Shown here in pieces: positions 12,458 to 26,900 of a stretch of DNA of 64,000 nucleotides. Origin of the DNA: Tubulanus polymorphus (taxonomy: Eukaryota; Nemertea; Palaeonemertea; Tubulaniformes; Tubulanidae); the NCBI RefSeq assembly GCF_964204645.1, contig NC_134025.1, positions 29,728,001 through 29,792,000 of the forward strand, written 5' to 3'. Made by a program: the position numbers and the translations under genes. The notes below the pieces were generated by a model that was not told where the DNA came from, did not search any database, and saw nothing but the letters and a program-made list of their open reading frames with translations. Within the stretch, counting starts at the first letter, position 1. Each line of letters starts with the position of its first letter.

Positions 12458-15400
12458 GTACCAGTGATAACTAACTACAGGCTGTTTAACAAATTTAATC
12501 AGTCCTAGCAGATCAATCAATATTTCTATCAATTAACAGTGTTCTTACAGATTAGATAATCCTTAATTCCATGCTGTGTAAGAAGAACGCTGATCAATCC
12601 AGGGTATAATTCACCTCGTTATAATAAACTCGCATATTCTCAAGATACTGTTTCACAAAAACTGAGAATTCAATTCAAAGAAAAACCATCTTATACTGGA
12701 CAATAAGTAAACAATGAGCTAACGAACAGATTTCTGGTCTCCTGAAGAGTATTTAACGAGGTTTCACGAGGTGGTCTGATAGTATGGTTTAGGCCTATAA
12801 ACCACCTGAACATGTAAACTTTAGATAACCCATTGAACCAATATCTTTTACATTTCATCACCAAAATCCTCAGTCAATGAGACGATAATTTCTGATACAA
12901 TACCGTTAGATTAAATCTAGTCTAGTCTCTAAGTTCAGGTATAATAGGGGTAATTTGGTTTTCAATATCAATGAAATGGAACCATGACTAATTCTCCATA
13001 GTTAAATATCCTACTTGACACAACTGTGTCATAATGAATACAATAATAATCCAATACATGTTTTAACTAAACACTACAATATATACTACAACACTATCAT
13101 ATACAAAACAGCTCAGCATATTTTGATTTTTTTTCTGTTGAAATGCGAAATTTGAAATCTAGGTCTATATGTTTGAGTCAAATTAGTTTTAAAAGGAAAG
13201 TACATTTTATCTAGGCCTTGTAGATAGGCCTAACAGTATCAATATGTGTACATCAGTATGATATGGAGAAAACCAGACTGAAATTCACCTCATAACAAAA
13301 TTCTCTAGATTAAGGAATAAAGCTAAGCCTTTATCAAAATAACGTCTGATATTTTTATCACGTTGAATGGAAATTCTTTCCAGTCATCAGAGATATGGGC
13401 TGGACTTTCTAACTTTGCCCTGAGTCACTGACATAGTAGGCCTAACATAGGCATAATACAGTAGGCATGAATAATCAAAACTCATCATCATTCTCTTAAA
13501 ATTTGTATGAAATATAACGATTGTGGGGGCTTAACCTGACTGATACTAAGCACACCGAGCCTATCCAGCTTCAATACAAACTTCTTTTCAGGGTTTTAGG
13601 GCCTAACGAATATTAAAATGTCATAATTACCCCACTTACTAAAAAAAGTAACTAATCGCTTTCAAATAAAAAACAAATGCAATCACACATGTAAAGTGTT
13701 AGCAGCCTACACTCGTCAAAAGAAAAGAAAGCTCGATTTTAAATCAACAGAAGTCGAGACATCGATCATCGACCAGAGCAGAGCAAGTCCCTAACATTTT
13801 CAAATTTTAGCCTCTCCTCAAACCAAACAGACTCGACTACCTGCCCCTTCCCCAGATAAACTGGCGCACTCGTCTAGTCTTACCTGTGTTAATCCATTGT
13901 CACCTACATCCTTTCACTCAGTAACTGTTTCCACCTGCTCGATAAATTAACATGAATAACGGTTTTTTTAATGTAACACCCAACGATCTCTGTACATTCT
14001 ATACTGTCCGACATTTACTTCACCCGGAAGTAAAATCAGGGTTTTTCCTAATATTCGGCGAACGGACTCGGACTCGATCGGTCAATTTGGATTAAACGTT
14101 TCATATTGAATTGAATTTCATTTCTTACCTTTTCCATGCTATCATTATCCTATTGCTAGAAAATCATTCATTTTGCTAATTTTGTTGCTCAAACATTGAA
14201 GGTACCTTCGAACTCAACACTCAATGTAAACCGTCAGCTATTGCCATCTGTTGGCGTTAGAACACACTTCCTAGAGATTTGAAAGGAACGCTCCTATTAT
14301 TAGACAAGCGAAGAAGTGAGATATGGGAGCTTGGATTCCTCCAGTGACCCAAATGGCCACGTTTGAAGACGGTTTTGCACAACGAACGAAAGTTTTCCAA
14401 TTTCAACATTTCAGAATTTCCGAATTTTTGAGTGGAATTTTTTTAGTACCTCCGTGGAGTACCTCGTCTCTCGAGTGTGCCGGTGTGCCGCCGGGGACAG
14501 TCGGGCGCTGTCACCCAACGCACTGGTACGCCCATATAGGACCATCATCTCCCTTTGGAACATCGGCTTAAAAATGCTATCGAAACAAGGCGGGGTTTTC
14601 TTCTGACCTTAGAATCTGGCCGAAGACTTTTCATCACGTCTAGTGGCGGTCCTTCGTAGACTTGTCCTCGGCTACTGACGGCCGACATGAAAGTCGTCTG
14701 TATTGCCGATCTGTTGTCGCGCGGAGGAAAGGGTGAAACTCATTGCTTTGTGGTCATACCTGATCACGTGTCTGCATATTTGATGCGGCAATTTGCAGAA
14801 TCAGGAGAGATTTAATCGACTGGAATTAGTGGCTTAGCAATTATTTCACGATTAAATGCTTATTTCTTGAACAAATAGCATTTACCGCAAGTCGTATTGA
14901 ATTAGAACTGTGCATTCCGAACACGAGTGGTCTAACTGAAAGATGAACGTGCTTCGGGCGATGGGCGGCATTGTTGTTATTGCGTCTTTCAACAAAGTGT
15001 GAATATCTGGTCATTTTTCCGAGCATTCCATTCTTGAGAATGTTCCAGATGCAATTCGACCGGAAAGTAGCTTTAGCATGCGCGCGTAACTAAAGAACAG
15101 TGTCTGTGTCGGTGACGGACGTGCGCTCAACGGCAAGTCCAAAATTAATAGCGCTCAACACCGTTAAATCGCCGGCCGGTGTTTGATATGAATCACGGCC
15201 CGCTGCTTTAGTCGATGCAGACATTAGCATCCGCTAGATACTCTCTAGATACTAGTATCACAGATACACATGCAAATATTGCGCCCGTCACCGACAAAAT
15301 ATCCACAACAAGCATCTTAGTTTCCAATTCACAAAATTACGGCGACCCAAATAATGATTTTCTTGCTAATCATTTTGTTTTCGACATAAATTCGTACTAA

Positions 15401-16844
15401 CATACATAATCATAAAGCAATGTTTTTCAATAAATCTCTGAAGATGGATAGAAGAAGTAATATATCGTCAGGTTAACAGATTTTAGTTTTTATATCTTCA
15501 TTTTATAGGTCTTTTTTAGAGCGTGTATCCTGCCTCACGTATGTTATAGCAATTTGAACAAAATGTTTGTCGGTTTATATTAATTTCTATCAGCATCGGA
15601 AGAATAAATTGGCCTATCGCGTATCTTCATCACGTAAACGGTAATTGTGAATCTGTTGGTGAAAATGATGAGAACAGATTCTAAATGTTAATGTACCTTA
15701 AACAGTTATTACTAGTGGGAACAGGTGATTCACTAATCAAAATCCAATCATTTATTGCTCGGAAATTCTAGTAATTACATAGTTACCAGTCTCTTTATTT
15801 GTTATTGGAAATCTACAGATTAGTAGCGGTTCGTATTGGTTTATTGTTCATACGCGATCGTGGATATATTGACAATTTATGGACGAAATTTCAATTTAAC
15901 ACAAGCAACATACGGAAAGAACTACTAGTGAATGCACGGTGCATGTTAATTGAATTTATAGCAATGATAATAAAAGAACATGTGAAAATAGCAGATTAAG
16001 TCCATCGACCGTTTCCGTTTATGGTTTTCTCCATTCGGGATGGCGCACGTATCGGAATGGAATTGTCTGATTTAATTAAAACCAGTATTTCGAACTGTAT
16101 ACGTCTTTAGTATTGAATTTTGAACGAGAAAATCTGATGGCAATAATATTACCGTATATTTCATATCACGAATAATACACGAGCAACGTGAGTAAAAAAG
16201 AGACAAAACCATCGATTTAAACATTGTGTCACACTTGCGAAACACATTTCATAATAATGCGGTATAAACTTCCTCGGACACGCCCAACTGACACTTTCAA
16301 CTGACTCGGAGAAAAACTAAATCATTTTCTAACTTCCTAACGTATTTCCTGATCTTCGACTCGGACTTTCGCTAGCTTTACTGTAAATACCAAGGTTTTT
16401 GTTCGAATGACTTCAGTTTTTGCAAGTGAATCGATCATGAAGGTGTGAATCCGTAGCAATGAAATCTTTTTTAGATAATCATAAGCCTTTACACAGAAAT
16501 AAAACCTATCGGCTTTGGAGCTGTAACTTTTTTAATCGTGCATGTGATCCCGGGCATATGTCTTTGAAGCGCAGATATGAAAAATGACCTGCCTACGTAC
16601 CAAAAAAAAAGACTCCGCGACCAAACAACGTAGATTTGTGTTTTTATCATCACAGCTATCAATCATTATAATCTGTGATTGTTTTATGCGAGAGGCTACG
16701 TGTTGAATTTGTCAGTAGGAGTAGAATTGATTTCGGCTTTTCGTTTTTATTGCAATGATGCGGGCAGTGTCTGAGGTTACACCAGTTAGAACAGCTGGGT
16801 GCATCTCACAAACGTGTTTGTCACTGTTGCTAAGGGCCAGAGAA

Positions 16845-16868
16845 CGAGCGAGCGAGCGAGCGAGCGAG
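16845..16868. repeat. GAGC tetranucleotide repeat
   Basis: About six copies of GAGC. A 71-codon open frame runs through it but has no other sign of being coding. Confidence 0.85.
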
Positions 16869-18057
16869 TACGCGGACCTGAGCTCTCAGTTGATATCGTC
16901 ACGGACCTTTGTGACAATTATAAACGGTCTAAAAACTACAAAATCCATAAGACTAACTAATTATGACTAAATATAAAATAGATTATCGGTGTAAGTGATA
17001 TATCATCGATTTGTGATATTGTCCCGCAGAAATGAAAGGCTAAACAATGCAATAATGGGAATTCTTGCATCTTTCCCGCATCATGGAATTTCTAAATATC
17101 CACTCTAAATGATGCTGGATTCTTCAGGTAAGGTATATCACCTTTAAAGAAGCGCTTTCACTATCATTTTGTACCAGCGTTTCTTTGGCGCGTGGCACAC
17201 ATTTGAGGCACTTACGGGTTTGGGAAATTCAATCGGTTGATAGGGGCTGTCGACATATAGGTATTTTTTCGACTTTGTTCCGGGGTGTAATTTTACGATC
17301 GACGCGTGGCTTCGTGAAGAGGTAACGGAGACAGTTGGTTTAAACATCAAGTATATCATCAACCCACGTTCTGATTCCAAACACAAAAAGAAACGTAATC
17401 GAAAGCATATTTTTCTGCGTGATTTTCTGCTCAACATGCGGGTTTTTTATGGACACGGACTGTGATACATAAACATAGTAATAAGCCTTTTTATAGCTTG
17501 TGCGGTTAGTATATAAATGGTTAAAACCGTGAAAATAAAATTATCTGCTGAATTGATTGATATTTCTACCTCGTTTCTATTTTCATCCAATTCAGAGATA
17601 TGGACGAAATAAAAAAATTAATGAAATATCAAAAATACAGACCCGGTTGGGACCCAAAAACACGGCACCTGGAGACTGTACAAAGACAAATCTCGCATTC
17701 TATCACTACATCTAATCGAAACTGACTTGCTCCTGGAAATGATGAGAATTAAAATGAAATATTGAAATGATTTGTCTATGATTTGATACTGTACTCGTTA
17801 CTAGCGCGTGGCCTCCTCCCTAGTGATGCAACTTCTACAGATACTTTCGATAGTAACAGATTAAAATGAAACATTGCGACGATGACCACTTCTTGATGGT
17901 CAATATTTATTCATTATCCTCACGAGAACTCTCTCATTGACGGGCACCAGAGACTACACGACACTAGTCTCGATACAAGTACAGTTTCACTCGGAATTAA
18001 TTGTCAATATTGAATTGTTATCTTACAATGAAGACTCTGAATATGGGATATTCATAA

Positions 18058-18241
18058 TTGTCGTATTAGTAGCCGACAACGAGTCGATTTATCAAATCAT
18101 TTGAAAACACTGGTCGAAGTAACGAGATAGATATTACTTTCACCATGGACTACGAAACGAGAGTCCAGTTAGTTTAACTGTCATTATATTAGTCGCCGAC
18201 GAGTCGGTGACGATTAATCAAATCGTTTGAAAAACACTCGT
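18058..18241. repeat. Diverged tandem duplication, period about 122 bp
   Basis: A block with AGCCGACAACGAGTCG and ATCAAATCATTTGAAAA (about 18058-18111) recurs at about 18179-18241 as AGTCGCCGACGAGTCGG and ATCAAATCGTTTGAAAA. The spacers differ. It is non-coding and lies about 2 kb upstream of PRDM13. Confidence 0.55.
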
Positions 18242-20063
18242 TAATATTTTCAAAAAACATAATTACAGGCAATTTGAAACAATTTCTAAAGGCCAAATAC
18301 ATTGAACTCCGTCTTTTTGGACTAAACGTAAGAACATGTTTCATTTTCAAGTATTCATAATGAATCTATTGTAGAATATTCTGCTATTAATGTATTCAAT
18401 GTAATGTCCTTGCTATGAGTGGGGTACGAATGTGCATAAGTGCAAGATTGTGGGCTTCTGGGCTTTATAAAGTTATTCTTCTAATTTCACCAGTTGTCCA
18501 GTGATTTATTTTACAAATACTTTTTTCTTTCCTTTTACTTCTTATTGTAAATTAATTCGTAAATGAAAATATCATATATTAAAAAAACAGGTAAACTTAA
18601 GCAACCTCTATTATCCTCATTGTGTTGAAAGCTAGCCATTTTTTCACACGTTTAGAACCGCGGTCTATTTTCGTGTCGAATTAGTTTTGTATTTAGTCAT
18701 CATTTTGCAAACTAATTACAGAAACACCTCGTTGTCAGGTCGGCACACGTTTCCGGACCTTTGTGCGCCGATTCTTCCGTGAAATTCGGTTGGACCATCG
18801 ACGGTCAAGGAAGCCGGCATGCTGAGGAGTAATTTCTAGCCTGAAAGAGCCACGAACACGACGAGGTATCGTCAAGTGCACCTTAGTTAAGGAGTTAACT
18901 CGTAATTATTCTTGCTGAGGCTAGCGTACCGATTCGGACAATGGTCGCGCACGTGTGAGGTGGACAATAAAAAATGCAGCCACGTAAGTGAATAATGAGT
19001 GGTCAAACGTCATTATGAACAAACAGTTGATTGGTGAACCACACGGGTCAAATAACTAGCTTCATTTATTTCACATTACAAACACGGCGTGGTATTTGTT
19101 CTTGAAAGCGCCAGTAGCGGCTCGCAGCGTTTCCCGGTTTTCTAATTGCGTTGCGGTGTTTTTTTTAAAAACAATTTACAAAGAAACACGTTATAAATTA
19201 TACCGCGAAAGCGATGCGTATCATCTAAATCAAATTCGAACATTTTCCACGAACATCTCCGACATTTTCTGACGTGTTTATATTTTTATTAGCCATTAAT
19301 CGGTGTCGATGTAGTTTTTCTCGCGATCTCGCGTTTGGAAAAAGCGTCGTTTATTTTACCTGGCGTACACCTTATTTTCCGTTTTAAACGTTGATCGGGC
19401 CGCATAAATCACGGCAGTTTGAAGGTTGTCCACGCGTCGCGTTAAGTGACGGACAGTTTGAACGCAGTTTCTTACACAAAAGAAACCCTTGTATTCCGCA
19501 TGTATCATAAAGTCAAAATTTGCATAAAATACATTTGTCAATTTTTGAAAGGTGATGAAACCTAGTCGAAACAAAGGCCGACGAGACGACATGTTTTACG
19601 TGTCTTTTATAAACTGAAGTGATTTGATGCCTTTACTTCTAATTTTCTCACGAAAACTGGATGAAACGAGAAACCAGTCCAACAAAAGGTTGTTGAATGG
19701 GATCCATAATTTTTCCTGGCAAAAAAACATAAATATTCATGAAATGGCCGCACGTCGTTTTAAAGACTTCGATATTGAATTGCGAGCCACTTCAATTAAA
19801 CGGCAATTTAAACCCCGTCGAATTTTCTTTTTCTTTTAAAATAATCATTATCATTTATGTGGTGCGGAAGCTGCCTGTTGAATCCATCATCACAGTTTCA
19901 GGTAACCTACACACAACGCATGCGTACTGTCAAGCTAAGAAGTGTGTCCCGTTGAAAAGGGGAAAACACACGTATTGTTCATGGTTTGACGACAGCAGCT
20001 GTTTAACACTCAATTTCTCTCACACATTTCGATACAACTCTTGTTGAAATAGATCGTCAGTTA

Positions 20064-23000
20064 ATGAAGTTGATCAGACGATCACGCTCAGTGACGATCG
20101 CAGGACGTACGATGACAAGTTCTCCGGCCCCGGGATCGCGGTCGCCTAGTCCGACTGGTCAACTGACCACTGCAGCCGTTCAGACGATCAACACAATACC
20201 TGCAGATATAACAATCGGACCAATCTCGTATGATGTCCACTTCGGCAGACGAATTACTGACCAGTTACTTCATGATTATCTAATCGAGGTAAGAAGCAAA
20301 ACAGTTATATTCAGAAATTGTTTTTTTTTACAATTTTTTAGTTTGAATTCGACAGAAATTAAATGGCAGAAAACTGTGTTATTCTTAATGGAGAATAAAC
20401 TCTTACTCGAAACTTTGGAACCGGATCCAAAAATATACTGCAAATTAATCATAATGAACTTTATTGTCAAAGAATATTAATTCTAGGTAGAGTTAAAATG
20501 ATCTAAATCGTTCTATTGAGTTTGGCTTTTCAAATTTTGTATTTCTTGAACCTAATCGAAGACTTATCTTTATGAATATATTGGGTTGAAAAATCGTTTT
20601 CAAAGCATATTATGTCGTTAAAAAAATTGAAAGTATCATTTTAATTAAACTCAAAATAAGCGTGAATTTATTCAAGTTAGAACAGTTAAAAATCATTTTC
20701 AGTTTCCATTTTATTGCATCCTTAAATCAATTACATATAGAATAAATTGAGATAAACGGAGTGGCTATATAAATAATTGGAGACGAAGGACGATCTTTGT
20801 AATGCGTCAACGAAGAAGATCTTTGAATTTCCTTATAAACTTATCAATGCCTTTTGATAATCGCTTAAACTCGATGAAAAGTTTCCGACGAAACACGCGC
20901 CTTTGCATAATTAGATCTATTTAGGATTTCCGTTTGTTCATTTTCCATCTTCTGAAAAATGCGGCGGCAAAACTTTACTTAAAAAGCCGGCGTCAGTCAA
21001 AACTGAATAAACGAATTGAAAATCGCTTAAAAACGATGGACAACTATTGTTATTCTGCACGAGTCCACTTTCACATTGGAATCCACTTCTGATTCGGTTT
21101 ATGAAGTCACGTCATCAGATTTAATCTGTCGGATTATATGCACTTACTTTGCCTCGATTTGTCGACGACGACAGAATTAACTCGAACAATGATTTACCTA
21201 GGCACACTTCAGGTCTTCTGCAATATTTCAACGGCAACCGAATGAAGAATAAAATAGTTTCTAATAAATAACTTAATTTCTCGTTGAATGGGGACCGCAA
21301 GAGATGCGCGTGTGGTGCACATGTTTAAACGCACGTGATCCCGTTCGTCTCAAGTCAAACTTCAGCGCGAAATTATCATGTGGTGTTTGTCCCACACGAT
21401 CATCTCTTTCCATCTCTTTCCATCTCTCTCTCTTTAACGCGCAAATAAAAAAAAAACCGCTCCCCATTTTATAGATCAGCGAGAATGATTAGGAAAAATC
21501 CTATTAGCAATGAAACCGATAATGGAAAACGATTAATTTGTAATATAGTTATAAGAGGATGATTTTCTGGCAATTCAACTGACAAATTGTGGCCAATATC
21601 CTCAGCGGAAATTCGAATCTTCCAGTATTTAGCTTAACATATGTCAATTAATGTGATTAATTCGATGACGGCAACATTTGGAAAGTTGCATAAACAGTTG
21701 TTTATACCGAACAAAGGTAACAAAAACTTTCATTACGGGTTTCAATGCGTACCTCCAAATTTAGCCGAACAGGGCAATTAAAACGAGAGACTCTCGCTAC
21801 TGAACATACTTGGGAATTTGACAAACGGGTTCTAATAGTTCCTAAAAGAAACTTGAGCGCTAACTTCTCAAATTTCAAGCGTCCTCAAATTTGCGATGAT
21901 TTTAAATTAGTAGTTAAGTTGTTTGTCCGCGAATTACTCTTCAATTAAGTGGTCAAACGTGACGTAATATTATTAGGACTCTTCGCACTTTTGAAAATTT
22001 TGAGAGTGATTTTCTGAAAACCTTTTGTAGCCGCCGAGTTTAAGGATGAATGACAGATCCATTGACGCTGAGGTATTGTTATCATTCCTAGGTGAGGTAC
22101 ACAAATGGGAGGATCTTGACTAAAGACGACCAATCCGAAGAGTGGATCGGGCACGCGCAGGTGGCGCGAGATCGTCACGAGCAGAATATAGAGATCACTA
22201 GAAACAAGGATGGCCACTTGTTCTACCGGTCATTGAAGACTATACAAGCGCCGTCTAAACTTTGTTTCTGGTACAGCGATCAACTAGCAAGAGAAATCGG
22301 TATTCCTGTTCTAACACCCAGACAAATTAAAGGTAAGCTTTGTTTTCATTTCAATTTAAAATGAACGTTAACGATTTTAATCATATATAACAATTCGTAG
22401 AAGTTTTTGAATTTCAAAATTCTTACAATTAGCACAATTAAGATTTTCATCATGAATTGAATCTCTATTTTCAACAATCTCGTGTAACTTTTCATTGAAT
22501 AAATATATGTTATTATTCATATTTTGAGTTGTGAATTAATATTCGGTTCATATTTCTCTCAACAGGTGATCAGACATACTGCTGCGATCGCTGTTTTAAA
22601 TCGTTCCTGTATCCGAACTGTTTAAAATCGCATATGAGATATCACTGTAATTCACCGATGCCTCCCGTTCTCAGTCAACCGACCATTCATCCCGTTCCTG
22701 GACATCATCCACCAATGTCGTTTTCATTCGGTCGAATATCTCCTCCACGTTCCAGTAACAGCGTCTCACCGCACGACATGTCGACACGGTCAGTGATCGG
22801 GGCTCCGCGAGCTGCTGCTGCTGGTGCCATTCAACTCGGAGTGAATTCTGCTTTCGTACCGCCGATACCGCGTATACCAAACCACCACAGTCTACCGCCA
22901 TCAGCTCGTCTCTCGCCGATGAAATCATCTAGTCCGACTACCGCGGGAGACCAAGACGCGAAATTATCCGCAAAAGATTGTCAGCCGATTCAGATCTTCA

Positions 23001-23776
23001 ATCATATCCATCCCCCCGCTCTGATACCGATGGACTATTCAGCTTTGAAATATTATTACCCGTTGTACCAAAGTTTCGCCGCAGCCAGTAGACTGTGCTG
23101 CCCAGCTCCGCAGTCGTGTTCAGTAGCCGGACACTGTTCACATCCTATGCCGCATCCGTACCTATTTCCATTCGGCGCAGCTAATAACAATAATCACGTC
23201 GAAGCGAACCGCCTCACCTCACCCGTTTACAATTCCACTTCTACGAAAACCGAAGAACCACCGTCGACTCGCTTCAAATTCCCGTTACCTTCCGACAAAG
23301 CGGGCGAACCGTTAGATCTGATCCCCAGATCGATGTACATCAGTAAATCCCGAAAAGGACATTTGTGTATTTACTGCGGAAAATTGTACTCCCGTAAATA
23401 CGGACTGAAGATTCATCTCCGCACGCATACAGGTTACAAACCTCTTAAATGTAAGGTTTGTTTGCGACCTTTCGGTGACCCGAGTAACCTAAACAAACAC
23501 ATTCGTCTTCACGCTGAAGGAGACACCCCGTATCGGTGCGACCATTGCGGGAAGGTGCTCGTCAGACGCCGAGATTTGGAACGTCACATCAAATCACGTC
23601 ATCCCAACGAGGCTGAAACCGACAATACAATCAAACCGTTCTCTCACAACAGCGTCGTCGAAACTGAAATAGCGAGTGAAATAAAAATCGAAAATACAAC
23701 CGACGAAATAGAAGATCAGGACAATGAACAGGAAGATACCGACGAAATAATAGACGTTGGAAATGACTTAGAATAA
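20064..23776 (+). CDS. PRDM13: PRDM13, PR-domain zinc-finger transcription regulator, three exons, 558 aa
   Basis: Nuclear regulator of neural cell fate; in vertebrates it acts with PTF1A in dorsal spinal cord and retina. Exons 20064-20288, 22092-22332 and 22566-23776 (1677 bp); all junctions are GT-AG and in phase. An N-terminal PR (SET-like) domain spans about residues 40-152, with EEWIGHAQVARD and LFYRSLKTI followed by FWYSDQLAREIGIP. One finger follows at once (CDRCFKSF...HMRYHC, 162-183, ending His-Cys). A Pro/Ser/His-rich linker leads to three C2H2 fingers at 423-443 (YCGKLYSRKYGLKIH), 451-471 (CLRPFGDPSNLNKH) and 480-501 (CGKVLVRRRDLERHI), then an acidic tail. These fingers match vertebrate PRDM13 almost residue for residue, so identity is firm. 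The frame is open upstream of the chosen ATG as far as 20004, so the start could lie in another exon. A poly(A) signal AATAAA lies at 23990-23995. Confidence 0.95.
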
Positions 23777-23989
23777 TTCCACTTCATATATATTTTTCTT
23801 TTCTTGAATTTATTTGGTAGAAATCGCTCAAACTTTGCAAATATATTTTTCATGCAATTCTCCACTGTGATAACCCGTATAACCGTAACTTTAAAAATCA
23901 ACATTCCACAAAATGTCTTCCACTTGTAAAAAAAATTTGTAGAATATACTTTAACAATGTATTCGATCGATTCTTGTCTTTGCTCTGTA

Positions 23990-23995
23990 AATAAA
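23990..23995 (+). terminator. PRDM13 polyadenylation signal
   Basis: AATAAA about 215 bases after the PRDM13 stop codon, in AT-rich 3' UTR sequence. Confidence 0.6.
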
Positions 23996-26900
23996 CTGTG
24001 AAATTTGTGCAATATTATTTCATGCTAGTCGTGTGAGTTCTGTACTTTCTGTAAATAATGATCTTTTTACCAGTGTAATTTATTAATTAGCAATGAAACA
24101 CCGTTCAGTGTTATGACGAATTATTTGTATTCAACGCTTTAGATGAAAAATAAACTGATAATATATTGAGTATGAATTTAGAAATTAATTGTTTACTCGT
24201 TTCGCTGGAATTCGGCTTACCTGGGCCAGAAACTGGATATTGAATTTGTGAGAAGGAGATCAGAATTTTTTTTCGGAAACGCGAAGGAAACGTTATTACA
24301 ACAAACGACATTTGGCTTCAGTTCAAATTTTGTTCATTCTGACTATGCCTTATTCATCATTTCAGGCTATTTATGATTTAGCTTAGAGTCTACGTAATAG
24401 CAGATCAAACTTGAGCTGATATTTCATACATCGACTGATAAAATACACAGATTGGCGGAATCGGTGAATTGTAAGGGGATATAAGACAAAAGGGATGTTT
24501 GAAATTTCAACTGTTAGAAAATTGATTTGAAATGAGAGAGTTACGGACAGTTACATGATCCATAGGAATGTAATAAAATTTCATCTGATTACAAATGTTT
24601 AAAATCAATGAACCGAAAATAGTTTGACATTCTGATCCACGTCATGTATCATACACACGTATACATCGCGCCATAGAACTCATCTTACGACGAATCCACA
24701 TGAAGCCGATTTGAAAATGGAGGATCCTTATTTGACCGCGTTTGCCCTGTTATGTAAAAAAGGCCTGACAGCTCTACAAAATAGAACCTATTGTCCTCTC
24801 AAGCCCGATCCAGGTTTGAGTGAAATGCCGAATGATTAAAATATTAAGCATGTATTCATAATATTCTAAACACGAAGCAATAAACAAAGTATTGGTGAAA
24901 AAAACTATACTACAAAACTTGTCATCATGAAATTACCAGAAGTACCGTAAAAATCTTGACAACACCTGGAGATATATGTCTGAAGCACCTCACTTTTTAC
25001 CCGCAGAGCTACCTGACTTCAATATAATGCTGTTAATTGTTCGACCAATTGATCAGGCAATTTTTTATAGCAATAATCACGAATTCAAATCATTTTGCTC
25101 GATTAGAAAATGACATAAATTATATTCGAAGTATATTAATATATTTGAAGCGTGGTTGAAGTCTTTGAAGATGATGAAATGCTACAATGATAAGCAAACA
25201 TGGCGTCGTTAATTCATGGTGGGTGAGATGGCTTTTCACTGGAAGCTTGTTTCATAATTTTAGGGCACAGTAAGAAAAAGCCTCGCCGCCAACGGACTGA
25301 CTTCGGAAGGAGGGATATTACATCAATATTGATATGTGATTCAAATATTAGAAGTAGATTAATTGTGCTTCCTTTCGACTTTTTGTTTTGATTTTTCTCT
25401 CTAATTGAATGCGTAGCGTAAGGCTTTATGTGTTAGTCATACGTCGACTGGATGGAAAATATAATATAATGACTGCTCTTGAACACGCGGGTGTCACATA
25501 TTAGTGAGCTATCATCCACGGGTTTGGTGTTACGCGACGATGGTTCAGAACGAAGAGTGATGCAAGTAAATACCAGTTTATTCAACATAAGTTACCAGAA
25601 GTACATACCCGATGTCACATGAGTCAATACGGCCATGTGATGTAAATAATATAAAGCTCGGGACAATGTGGGAGAATACCAACCTGTAGAATTTTACAGT
25701 AGACTCTAAAGAACAGATGATATGAAGCACCCGACTCCAGACTGCCGCCGTTTTGTTCTAATTGTCTAGAAAAAATTCAGAATTTCTTTTTTTATTATCT
25801 AAAGTGAAGTGTACAAAGCGCCTTGTGGTTGTAAAAAGATTATAAAGTTAAAATGTGTTTTTGTTGTCTGCCTAAAAAGAGATGAACCTTTTTAATGAAC
25901 GTAGTGCTCGTTTTCTATAGGTAACTACATAATTTTTTTTTTTTGTAATACGCGTATAAGTGAAAAGAACAAATCTACGATTCGCGATCAAAGTTAACTT
26001 GAAACATCTACACTCAGTTTGATAGTAATAATGTAGTACAAAAAAAATATAGACTAGGAGAGAAAAAAGAAAATTTTAAAAAAATTTAGAAAATCAATAT
26101 TCACATGGAAAAACATATATCGTTTCAGGACATTCTAAAGGTGCAATAGACTAACTTTACAGATATAATAGTAATTGATTAGGTGTTTTATCTTTTACTT
26201 TTTAGATGATCTTGTGATTTTCCTCTTTAATTCGCAGTTTTTCGTCGTATAAAGCTTCTTTATATCTATCTATTTCTAACTTTTCGTAAAGTTCAAATAA
26301 TTGGTAAATTTCTCTAAACTTTTAAAATCGTTTGAATTTCTATCAGGTGTTTAACAGCGTGTGTTTATCATTGTCCACGAAGCATCGTCTGCCCTGTCTT
26401 CAATGTCAACAAAGCTGACTTTGACCAAACCAGGATACCCATAACGGAACCAGCTGACCAGAACAATCGCATCCTGAATACTACTATATAAAGAAATTTA
26501 TCGACATATAAACTAACATCTGTCCTTCCACTTGATGCCTTAAGACAAAACTGACCATTGAACAATACGATCCCGTTTTATTGTCCGAGATTGACCCGAA
26601 ATGAGACGGATCCTTATTAAATTAAGTCTGGACTTGTAAGCGACACGCTGGTGTCCGCTTCCTCCGCGGATAGCGACGGGAAAGTGTCAGATGCTTGCAC
26701 CATAGGTGAGACATGTGCCGCGCTAGTTAGATGAAAATACCAACCACACAGACACAATGACAAGATCTAATTTTTCCATTTGAAAGAAAAACATTTTTTA
26801 TCATAGAAGTGTACTAATGATGATATGGATTTAACAACGAATGAAGAGAGAAAGGTGTATTTCACCGCATCAGTGGAACCCACCGGCTGTTTTCTCGCGA

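Larger units (their letters stand above)
10588..20063. other. Gene-free interval between RhoGAP and PRDM13
   Basis: No recognisable exon was found in about 9.5 kb. It should contain the RhoGAP promoter and any non-coding 5' exon, and the upstream regulatory region of PRDM13. CpG-rich patches near 14.4-14.8 kb, 15.06-15.2 kb and 18.7-19.2 kb stand out from the AT-rich background and are candidates for promoters or enhancers. It also holds the simple repeats and the tandem duplication listed separately. Confidence 0.4.

Noticed and set aside
14323-14571. 82-codon plus-strand frame in a CpG-rich patch
   Set aside because: No motif or splice support; the patch is better read as possible promoter sequence.
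17144-17437. 97-codon minus-strand open frame
   Set aside because: Varied residues but no recognisable family, no splice signals, and isolated in gene-free DNA; chance cannot be excluded.
26630-26705. Plus-strand stretch ending DACTI before a GTGAG donor, like a short exon
   Set aside because: Only about 25 codons, no clear acceptor and no partner exons.
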